Position numbers and translations under genes: made by a program. A stretch of DNA of 35,423 bases from NCBI GenBank assembly GCA_024399495.1, contig JAKSNY010000019.1, positions 1 to 35,423 of the forward strand, given 5' to 3'. Of the stretch, positions 29,034 through 35,423 are shown in pieces. The notes beneath the pieces are model-generated. The model was not told the DNA's origin and searched no databases. It saw only the letters and a list, made by a program, of their open reading frames with translations. Each line of letters starts with the position of its first letter. Position 1 is the stretch's first letter. The stretch is from Paludibacteraceae bacterium. Lineage in GTDB: Bacteria > Bacteroidota > Bacteroidia > Bacteroidales > Paludibacteraceae.

Positions 29034-29090
29034 AGAACCGTCTAATGTTAATTACTATGAATTTATGAAACGGACGGTTCTCTTTTTTTG
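29034..29090 (+). promoter_or_regulatory. Terminator-like inverted repeat enclosing a start codon
   Basis: AGAACCGTC (29034-29042) and GACGGTTCT (29073-29081) are perfect inverse copies, separated by 30 bases that include the ATG (29065) of the beta-barrel gene. CTTTTTTTG follows immediately. The right arm and the T run are also coding (signal peptide residues). It could hide the start codon or end transcription early, or be chance. Confidence 0.35.
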
Positions 29091-31485
29091 CATCATACTA
29101 ACATCCCTTGGCACCACTGCTCAAACTGTCAGTGGTAGGATTATTGACGGTACCACAAACAAACCGCTTGACTTTGTAAATGTCACACTCTATAAAGTGG
29201 GGTCAAGCACCCCTGAAACGGGTGGTTTATCTGATGCAAACGGTAAATTTGAACTTACGGCACCAGCCGGAGACTACACGCTCAAAGCCACCTTTATAGG
29301 TTACACTGAATTTTCTAAAAACATCACTCTATCAGCATCAAAGCCACGTGTCCGCATAGGAAACATTACGCTTAATGAAGATGCAAAACAGATAGCGGAG
29401 GTAGAAGTGGTGGGGCAAAAATCGGGAATGACACTTGATATAGACAAAAAGGTATTTAATGTAGATCAAAGTGTACTTGGAGAAGGGGCAACAGCATCTG
29501 AAATTTTAGAGAACATACCATCTGTTGACATTGATATGGATGGCAATGTCAGTTTGAGGAACAGCTCATCAGTAGAGATTTGGATAAACGGAAAGCCATC
29601 GGGTTTATCTGATACTGACAAGGGGCAAATACTTGAAATGTTACCTGCCAGCACCATTAAGTCCGTAGAGGTTATCACCAACCCATCTGCAAAATACAGT
29701 CCTGAAGGCAATGCGGGTATTATAAATATAGTTATGCGTGATGATGCCAAAGGAGGCTATTTTGGAAATGTATCAACTGGCATCAATTATAGAGAGGGTT
29801 CAAAGTATCCTGGTGGCAATATCGGGTTAAATTTTAATTACAACTCCACTAAATGGGATGTAAATTTAAGTGCGAACGTAAGAAACAACAGAGCCGACAG
29901 GGGCTCCTATATTGACAGGGAAAGCTATGCTGCCGGCGATACCACATACCTACGTCAAACCACTAAACGCGATATGGACAGAGTTAACGGTTTTCTGCGT
30001 GCCGGCTTCACTTATCATATAACCAAAGTAGATGACATAAGTCTTAACGCAATGGGTATGTTGGGCGGGAATTGGAACAACTCCTACATAGACTACACCG
30101 ATATGGATAGGTTCAAGGACACCACTATGCTACGTAAGCGTGAGACCAACTCAAACGGCATAATGGGTTTTTATAGAATTGGAGCATCGTATAAGCATGA
30201 TTTTAAGAAAGATGAGCATACCATCAGTGCTGATGTCAATTATTTTGGAAATATACGTAATTCTGACAGTAAATACTATAATGATACCATTGCAAAAGGG
30301 TTGATACCTATTCCTACAAACCAACGTCAAACTCTGCGTAGCCCCAATAACAGTGGTTCCGCACAGATTGACTATATGAACAAGATAACCAAAGACCACA
30401 AGATAGAGGCGGGAGCCAAAGCGGAACTTACGTTCAACGACAGCTATGACAGCACCTACGACCCCGATACACGCATATATTACAATCCTTTCAACTATAA
30501 AGAACAGATATACGCCGCATACATAAACTATGCAGGTAAGTTCAACTGGTTCTCTCTGCAGGTTGGGTTAAGATGCGAGGAGACTGTAACTGACACCAAA
30601 TCGTTGGAAGACGGAGAATCCAAAAGTTACCATCGCAGTTATTTCCAACCATTCCCATCGGTTTATATGGGGTTTGAGATAAACAAGACCAACACCCTAC
30701 AGCTGAACTACACCAGAAGGATAAACCGCCCTCGTGGTCCTATGCTTAACAGTTATATAGACCGTACTGACCCGATGAATATAAGGCAAGGAAACCCTTG
30801 GCTTATGCCTGAATTTGGCAATGCGTTGGAGTTGAACTATCTAAAAACGTGGGATATGCACACTCTGAGTGTCCAGCTATTCTACAGATATACAGAAAAC
30901 GTAATACAACGTGTAAGCACCCTAAAGGCATTGGGTATAATGTACTCTACATTTGAGAACATAACCTACTCCCAAAACGCAGGTTTGGAGATAGTGGCAA
31001 AAAACAGGCTGTTCCATAACTACCTTGACCTTACAACTTCTCTATCGGGTTATTATGCTCAAGTGGGGGCTAATGAAGATTATAAAATAAAGGAGACAAA
31101 CAGTTTTGCCTTTAACGCACGTGTCAATGCCAATGTTAAGATAATAGACAATCTCTCTGCACAAGTAAACTTTTTCTATAACTCTCCACGTACTCAGGTA
31201 CAAGGCTCTACAGACCATAATTACGGAATGGACTTAGGGCTTAAGGCAAATTTCCTGAACAAAAAACTCTCTTTAAGTTTCTCTGTAAGAGATGTACTTA
31301 ATTCAAGACAACGGAGCGAGAATATAACTTATAGCGATAATTTTTACCAAAAAAGCAACAACACTTCAAGCGGCAGAAGCTATCGTCTTACCCTCACCTA
31401 CAATTTTGGCAACATGAAAGCGAAAAAAGTTGATAAACAGAACCAAAATTCTATGGGAAATGATGATTTTGATGACGAATTTTAA
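29065..31485 (+). CDS. Outer-membrane beta-barrel, TonB-receptor-like protein
   Basis: An 806-aa exported protein. The signal peptide (about residues 1-19, ending TTAQ) is followed by a carboxypeptidase-regulatory-like beta-sandwich (about 20-105). Then comes a plug-like domain (about 120-225, with SEILENIPSVDIDMDGNVSL and SIKS-type VEVITNPSAKYSPEGNAGI). The long beta-barrel region of the OMP_b-brl_3 type runs to near the C terminus, with FNYTRR-like strands (LQLNYTRRINRPRG). The family sits in the outer membrane. The substrate cannot be told: no SusD-like partner or glycan enzyme lies next to it. An acidic C-terminal tail (GNDDFDDEF) extends past the barrel. No promoter box was recognised upstream. 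Confidence 0.9.
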   Translation: MKRTVLFFCIILTSLGTTAQTVSGRIIDGTTNKPLDFVNVTLYKVGSSTPETGGLSDANGKFELTAPAGDYTLKATFIGYTEFSKNITLSASKPRVRIGNITLNEDAKQIAEVEVVGQKSGMTLDIDKKVFNVDQSVLGEGATASEILENIPSVDIDMDGNVSLRNSSSVEIWINGKPSGLSDTDKGQILEMLPASTIKSVEVITNPSAKYSPEGNAGIINIVMRDDAKGGYFGNVSTGINYREGSKYPGGNIGLNFNYNSTKWDVNLSANVRNNRADRGSYIDRESYAAGDTTYLRQTTKRDMDRVNGFLRAGFTYHITKVDDISLNAMGMLGGNWNNSYIDYTDMDRFKDTTMLRKRETNSNGIMGFYRIGASYKHDFKKDEHTISADVNYFGNIRNSDSKYYNDTIAKGLIPIPTNQRQTLRSPNNSGSAQIDYMNKITKDHKIEAGAKAELTFNDSYDSTYDPDTRIYYNPFNYKEQIYAAYINYAGKFNWFSLQVGLRCEETVTDTKSLEDGESKSYHRSYFQPFPSVYMGFEINKTNTLQLNYTRRINRPRGPMLNSYIDRTDPMNIRQGNPWLMPEFGNALELNYLKTWDMHTLSVQLFYRYTENVIQRVSTLKALGIMYSTFENITYSQNAGLEIVAKNRLFHNYLDLTTSLSGYYAQVGANEDYKIKETNSFAFNARVNANVKIIDNLSAQVNFFYNSPRTQVQGSTDHNYGMDLGLKANFLNKKLSLSFSVRDVLNSRQRSENITYSDNFYQKSNNTSSGRSYRLTLTYNFGNMKAKKVDKQNQNSMGNDDFDDEF

Positions 31486-31507
31486 TGACTTTTAACTAAC
31501 AATTTTG

Positions 31508-31515
31508 TATCTTTG
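31508..31515 (+). promoter_or_regulatory. Promoter -7 box (TATCTTTG) before the coiled-coil protein gene
   Basis: An exact TAnnTTTG match 30 bases before the ATG at 31546 and 22 bases after the stop of the upstream barrel gene. It probably starts transcription near 31522 and may also serve the two downstream genes, since the gaps are 8 bases and a 4-base overlap. No clear -33 TTG. Confidence 0.6.
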
Positions 31516-31545
31516 CAGACAATTTAAACAAACACTACTCATAAC

Positions 31546-32346
31546 ATGAAAAAATTAGTTTTAGTTTTAATCAACACACTGATGTTGGGAACATTAGTGA
31601 CATTTGCCCAAAATGGCAATTCAGAGAACACTACAAGTAAAGCCTACACAATTCAAGTTGTGAAAGGTCCTTTAAAAGAAGATGTTAAGGCCTACACTAT
31701 TTCATACAACTACTCTTCTGATGACATTAGTAAAGCCATTGCCGCAAAATTAAAGAACGAAGGTCTTTCAAGCAGCAAGGCAAAAAATAAATTTACAGGA
31801 TACAAAGGTGTTAAATACAATCCGTTGTGGAACAAATTGTTTGACTTTTATATTTTAGTAAACGGTTCTGCTAAATCCGGTACCATATATCTTGTGCTGT
31901 CAACGGGTTATGACAATTATATAACAGAGACCGAGTATGAAGAAACAGATGCAAAAGTTTCCGCTTGGTTGGTTTCTCTTGAAGAGGATATAAAGGCTTA
32001 CATATTAAGTAACCAGATAAAAGACCAAGAGAAGAAAGTTAAAAGTGCAGAGAAAGACCTAAAAAAAGCACAAAGCAAAAGGAACTCACTTGAAAACAAA
32101 ATAGACCTAAAAGAGAAAGAAATTCGAAAACTAGAGGCTATCAGAGCAACTCCTGACAACGAAACTCCAAGTGCCACAAAGACAAAACTTATTGAGAAGG
32201 AGCAAAAACTATTAGATAAACTTAATAGGACAAAACAAGACTATGAAGTTGATCTTGAACAGGCAAAATCCAACATCAAAAAGTTGCAATCAGAATTTGA
32301 CAACGAAAATAAAATCCTTGAGAATTTAAAGTCTAAACGCAAATAA
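31546..32346 (+). CDS. Exported coiled-coil protein of unknown function
   Basis: I do not recognise this 266-aa protein. A signal peptide (residues 1-21, cleavage likely after TFA) leads into a globular domain (about 30-148) with a repeated motif, KGPLKEDVKAYTISYNYSSD, and a hydrophobic strand SGTIYLVLSTGYDNY. Two charged helical stretches follow (about 151-200 and 212-264), rich in Lys/Glu with heptad-like spacing and separated by a short Pro/Asn/Thr hinge (ATPDNETPSA). This is a likely antiparallel coiled-coil hairpin. It has its own promoter box and is 8 bases from the kinase-RapZ gene, so it may share its transcript. Location is periplasmic or surface. Confidence 0.7.
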   Translation: MKKLVLVLINTLMLGTLVTFAQNGNSENTTSKAYTIQVVKGPLKEDVKAYTISYNYSSDDISKAIAAKLKNEGLSSSKAKNKFTGYKGVKYNPLWNKLFDFYILVNGSAKSGTIYLVLSTGYDNYITETEYEETDAKVSAWLVSLEEDIKAYILSNQIKDQEKKVKSAEKDLKKAQSKRNSLENKIDLKEKEIRKLEAIRATPDNETPSATKTKLIEKEQKLLDKLNRTKQDYEVDLEQAKSNIKKLQSEFDNENKILENLKSKRK

Positions 32347-32354
32347 GGCATACT

Positions 32355-33776
32355 ATGACTGAGCTTATAAAACTATTTTCCTCTATAGGTGACACTGCAC
32401 TGAAAACGGAAATAATTGCAGGCTCAGGTTCTAATCGTCAATATTATAGAATAACAGGCGAAAAAGGCTCTGCAATAGGAGTCTATGGAAAAGATACAGA
32501 AGAGAACAAAACATTCATTTCTTTATCAGAACACTTTCTAAAACACTCAATAAACGTTCCTCAGGTACTTGCTGTATCTGAGGACTTTCATTACTATCTG
32601 ACAACCGATTTAGGCAGCACAGACCTGTTTTCAAGGATCAAGGACCAAGGGTCAAGTGAGGTGCTGGATTTGCTTGTAAAAACCATTGAGGCATTGCCTA
32701 AGATTCAGTTTGAGGCAGGTTCCACTCTAAACTACAACGTATGCTATCCGCAAAAGGAATTTGATTTCCATACCGTTTTTTGGGATTTAAACTATTTTAA
32801 GTATGAGTTCCTTAAACCTACAGGCATAGAGTTTGATGAGTTGAGGTTAGAGACAGATTTTGAGTGTTTTGCAACTATTCTGCTATCTCATAGGACAAAC
32901 ACCTTTATGTATCGGGATTTTCAGTCCAGGAACGTAATGATAAAGGATAACGAGCCTTGGTTTATAGATTTTCAGGGTGGAAGAAAAGGACCTGTGTATT
33001 ATGATTTGGCATCGTTTGTATATCAGGCAAAGGCAAATTTTTCAGACTCATTACGTGCTGAACTTATAGATACATACATAGCAAGTGCATCAAAATACAT
33101 TACAATTGACCGCAATGATTTTCTTGAAACACTAAATTACTTTGTGCTTTTCAGAACTTTGCAGACACTTGGGGCATACGGTTTTAGAGGTTTGGTTGAG
33201 CATAAAGCACACTTTATTCAGAGCATTCCGTTTGGCATCAGAAACTTGAAAGGGTTGCTATGTACAATGGATTTCTCTAAACTTCCATACTTAAAAAATG
33301 TTCTGGAAGAAGTGGTTGAAACTTACAAAGAGCCATTTGTAAACAATACAGACAAGTTAGTTGTAAGAGTTTGCAGTTTCTCCTATAAGAAAGGCATTCC
33401 TATGGACTATTCTGGCAATGGTGGCGGTTATGTGTTTGACTGCCGTGCATTGCATAATCCGGGCAGATATGAGCAGTATAAAGACAAGACAGGACTGGAC
33501 AAGTCTGTTATTGACTTTATAGAGGATAATGGAGAGATGTCTGTTTTTCTTGAAAACGTTTATGCCCTTGCCGATGCCTCGGTATCAAGGTACATAAAAA
33601 GAGGCTTTACTAACCTTATGTTCTCATTTGGTTGCACAGGCGGACAACATCGCTCTGTTTATGCGGCACAACACTTGGCAGAGCATATAAACAGCAAGTT
33701 TGGCGTTAAGGTTATATTGGAGCATACAGCAAGACAACTATCCACAGTACTTGAATCAAAGGAGGCTGACCTATGA
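32355..33776 (+). CDS. APH-type sugar kinase fused to a RapZ C-terminal domain
   Basis: A 473-aa fusion. Residues about 15-310 form an aminoglycoside-phosphotransferase-like kinase: AGSGSNRQYYRI (22-33, nucleotide loop), catalytic YRDFQSRN (186-193, Asp188 and Asn193) and metal-binding IDFQGG (204-209, Asp205). This resembles AmgK, which phosphorylates MurNAc/GlcNAc at the anomeric position. Residues about 336-465 match the C-terminal domain of RapZ: SFSYKKGIP (341-349), VFDCRALHNPG (360-370) and CTGGQHRSV (427-435). In E. coli that domain binds GlcN6P and the small RNA GlmZ. The RapZ N-terminal P-loop domain is absent. The stop overlaps the MurU-like start (ATGA). The substrate and sensing roles are inferred. 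Confidence 0.85.
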   Translation: MTELIKLFSSIGDTALKTEIIAGSGSNRQYYRITGEKGSAIGVYGKDTEENKTFISLSEHFLKHSINVPQVLAVSEDFHYYLTTDLGSTDLFSRIKDQGSSEVLDLLVKTIEALPKIQFEAGSTLNYNVCYPQKEFDFHTVFWDLNYFKYEFLKPTGIEFDELRLETDFECFATILLSHRTNTFMYRDFQSRNVMIKDNEPWFIDFQGGRKGPVYYDLASFVYQAKANFSDSLRAELIDTYIASASKYITIDRNDFLETLNYFVLFRTLQTLGAYGFRGLVEHKAHFIQSIPFGIRNLKGLLCTMDFSKLPYLKNVLEEVVETYKEPFVNNTDKLVVRVCSFSYKKGIPMDYSGNGGGYVFDCRALHNPGRYEQYKDKTGLDKSVIDFIEDNGEMSVFLENVYALADASVSRYIKRGFTNLMFSFGCTGGQHRSVYAAQHLAEHINSKFGVKVILEHTARQLSTVLESKEADL

Positions 33777-34519
33777 AAGCAATGATATTTGCAGCCGGAC
33801 TTGGCACACGCCTTAAACCCATTACAGACACAATGCCCAAAGCGTTGGTGCCTATTGCAGGAAAGACACTACTGGAACACACAATAGACAAATTAAAAAG
33901 TGAAGGATTCTTTGACATTGTAATAAATGTCCACCATTTTGCAGAGCAGATAATATCATTTCTTGATACCAACAATAATTTTGGATTAAACATTTCAATC
34001 TCTGATGAGAGAGGAATGCTTCTTGAAACCGGGGGCGGAATACGTAAGGCAGAGCCACTACTCGGCTCAGAACCGTTCCTTATACATAATGTAGATATAA
34101 TATCAAACGCACCACTGAAAGAATTATATGAGACTCATATAGCCTCTAAGGCAGATGCCACACTACTTGTAAGTGAGCGTAAATCATCAAGAGCACTGCT
34201 ATTTGATAACAGCAATAATCTGACCGCTTGGAAAAACCTAAGCACAGGAGAGATTAAAACCCCATATAAAAGCATTGATATAGAGAGATTAAATCAATAT
34301 GCCTTCAGCGGAATACACATATTCTCCCCATCTCTCTTCCCACTAATGAAGAGTTATCCAGATAAATTTCCAATTATGGATTTCTATCTGGATATCTGTT
34401 CATCAGCATCAATAAAAGCATCAGTATCAAACAACCTCAAATTAATTGACGTAGGCAAGTTAGACTCACTAGCCGAAGCAGAAATTCTAGTTAAAGATCT
34501 CTCGCTACGCTCGAGATGA
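33773..34519 (+). CDS. murU: MurU-like sugar-1-phosphate nucleotidyltransferase
   Basis: A 248-aa GT-A-fold nucleotidyltransferase. The N-terminal signature FAAGLGTRLKPITDTMPKAL (residues 6-25), with the Gly-rich nucleotide loop and Lys, is intact. ETGGGIRKA (85-93) and the metal-binding HNVDI follow. It best fits MurU, which makes UDP-MurNAc from MurNAc 1-phosphate in the AmgK-MurU recycling route, because it is coupled to an AmgK-like kinase. Mannose-1-phosphate guanylyltransferase-like activity is an alternative. The last residues (LSLRSR) come from a palindromic repeat at 34497-34517, so the normal C terminus may have been replaced or extended. Confidence 0.75.
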   Translation: MKAMIFAAGLGTRLKPITDTMPKALVPIAGKTLLEHTIDKLKSEGFFDIVINVHHFAEQIISFLDTNNNFGLNISISDERGMLLETGGGIRKAEPLLGSEPFLIHNVDIISNAPLKELYETHIASKADATLLVSERKSSRALLFDNSNNLTAWKNLSTGEIKTPYKSIDIERLNQYAFSGIHIFSPSLFPLMKSYPDKFPIMDFYLDICSSASIKASVSNNLKLIDVGKLDSLAEAEILVKDLSLRSR

Positions 34520-34566
34520 CGGTTCTCCCTTGACCCTCATACATCATACATTATACATCACACATA
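34497..34566. repeat. Palindromic repeat and short tandem-like AT-rich tract
   Basis: TCTCGCTACGCTCGAGA (34500-34516) can fold (TCTCG with CGAGA) and ends the murU-like gene. After it, 34538-34566 is a run of CATACAT/TATACAT-like units. The first resembles the palindromic repeats often scattered between genes in Bacteroidales genomes. Only one copy is present in this window, so the family assignment is from memory. Confidence 0.45.
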
Positions 34567-34580
34567 ACTCCGTAGTAGTA

Positions 34581-35423
34581 CTAATTCCTTAAACAACGCA
34601 CAGATTGCCCGTATATCTTAGTATCGTAGCCGTCGTACAAGTAGTCATTGCCGTAAACGAGGTACCTGCTGTAAGCGTAGCTGCTGTCGCTCTCAATTGG
34701 AGTAGCCGTCCAGAAATCGGTATCGTAACCAACATTGTTCACACTACTCCCATTTGTGTAGCCTACCGGCAGAGCCGCAAAACCATACGTGTCAGTGCCG
34801 TTGCCACCGCTGAACCAGCCAGAGGTTGTTTTGAGATATTTGCCAACTTCATCGGATGAGAGTTTTTGTGCATTGTATATGTAATCATACAGCGTCTGCC
34901 ACTCCGCTCTTGATGGTACGTGCCAACCGTTGGGGCAGATGCCCTGACGGTTGCCGCTGAACGGCTGAGTTCCGTAGTCATATCCGTCCGCAACGCCAAC
35001 AGCCGCGGCCCAGTTGTAGAGGTAGCCCAACTTCTTTATCTGCTCGTCAGTAAGGTTCACTCCATACTGTTTGCTATCACTGTCCCATTTGCTCTTGTCT
35101 GACGCATCGGTGTAGTATGGGGTGTATGTGTAATCCTCTGATGTAGGAATGGTGTTATTTGTAAGCCAAGAGGCATTGTATGCCTCAGACTTTGTCGCAT
35201 ACTTGTTACACCTTAGGTTCTCAGCCATCCAATACTGCTCCCCTATCTTTACCACAGGATAGGTGTTTCCACAGGCATCTGTAACCTGTTCTGTTGGAAC
35301 TGATGGCTCAGTGAAACTGATACTATCAACCTTTGAAATCAGAAACTCTCTTTGTGTGCCATCATTGCTATACACCCAGAACTTTGTCTGCGCCATAGCA
35401 CATAGTGTTGCAACCAATGCAAT
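34581..35423 (-). CDS. FISUMP-domain exported protein, N terminus cut off
   Basis: The frame runs off the right edge (at least 280 residues visible). The residues at the edge (IALVATLCAMAQ) look like the end of a signal peptide, so the true start is just outside. The TTG at 35417 is not taken as the start. A short domain (about TKFWVYSNDGTQREFLISKV) is followed by the Fibrobacter succinogenes major paralogous (FISUMP) domain. Its hallmarks are GNTYPVVKIGEQYWMAENLR, GYLYNWAAA, CPNGWHVPSRAEW, FAALPVGYTN and the terminal SVRCLRN. The family is found in surface-exposed or lipid-anchored proteins of Bacteroidota and has no firm biochemical role. It converges with the murU-like gene. Confidence 0.85.
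   Translation of the reverse strand: MALVATLCAMAQTKFWVYSNDGTQREFLISKVDSISFTEPSVPTEQVTDACGNTYPVVKIGEQYWMAENLRCNKYATKSEAYNASWLTNNTIPTSEDYTYTPYYTDASDKSKWDSDSKQYGVNLTDEQIKKLGYLYNWAAAVGVADGYDYGTQPFSGNRQGICPNGWHVPSRAEWQTLYDYIYNAQKLSSDEVGKYLKTTSGWFSGGNGTDTYGFAALPVGYTNGSSVNNVGYDTDFWTATPIESDSSYAYSRYLVYGNDYLYDGYDTKIYGQSVRCLRN

Noticed and set aside
35417-35423. TTG at 35417 as the start of the FISUMP protein
   Set aside because: It falls in the middle of a hydrophobic signal peptide, and the frame stays open to the window edge, so the real start is outside.
1-35423. CRISPR arrays, prophage genes, transposases, toxin-antitoxin pairs
   Set aside because: No regularly spaced repeats, integrase, transposase or phage-like genes were seen on either strand. 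The gene content is that of a stable core chromosome region.

Overview
The window looks like chromosomal core sequence from a member of Bacteroidales (Bacteroidota). The reasons are the low GC content, promoters of the TAnnTTTG (-7) type with a TTG near -33, an almost complete lack of Shine-Dalgarno sequences, tRNAs without an encoded CCA end, and the presence of GldH, RicT and a FISUMP-domain protein. lpxK shows a lipid A-containing, Gram-negative envelope. Genus cannot be fixed from the sequence alone.

Layout. Positions 1-1740 hold a cut-off tRNA-Gly, tRNA-Thr, tuf with a terminator, a 289-base non-coding stretch with a cloverleaf-like inverted-repeat element and a broken tRNA-Trp copy, then tRNA-Trp. 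Positions 1762-12918 are the classic secE-nusG-rplK-rplA-rplJ-rplL-rpoB-rpoC block, with an attenuator-like hairpin between rplL and rpoB and a strong terminator after rpoC. nagB has its own promoter, and ssb faces it across a shared terminator region. mltF (a lytic transglycosylase lipoprotein) follows. From 15942 to 25907 a promoter is followed by ten tightly packed genes: holB-ricT-gldH-trmB-mrp-rsfS-ftsH-cdsA-psd-comM-like. They have overlapping or nearly touching ends and cover replication, RNA and tRNA maturation, Fe-S delivery, ribosome silencing, membrane proteolysis and phospholipid synthesis. On the minus strand, lpxK and a purine nucleoside phosphorylase form a two-gene unit. ilvE diverges from lpxK through two interlocked promoters. 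From 29065 to 34519 come an outer-membrane beta-barrel receptor-like protein, an exported coiled-coil protein of unknown role, a sugar-kinase/RapZ-C fusion, and a MurU-like nucleotidyltransferase. A FISUMP-domain exported protein is cut by the right edge.

Most of the window is conserved housekeeping sequence. The part most worth following up is the two-gene unit at 32355-34519. There an AmgK-like (APH-fold) kinase is fused to the C-terminal domain of RapZ, the GlcN6P-sensing RNA adapter, and is translationally coupled to a MurU-like uridylyltransferase. This suggests a cell-wall amino-sugar recycling pair with a built-in metabolite sensor. Other items worth a look are the cloverleaf-like repeat, the fold-back tRNA-Trp fragment, the interlocked lpxK/ilvE promoters, and a terminator-like hairpin enclosing the start codon of the beta-barrel gene.
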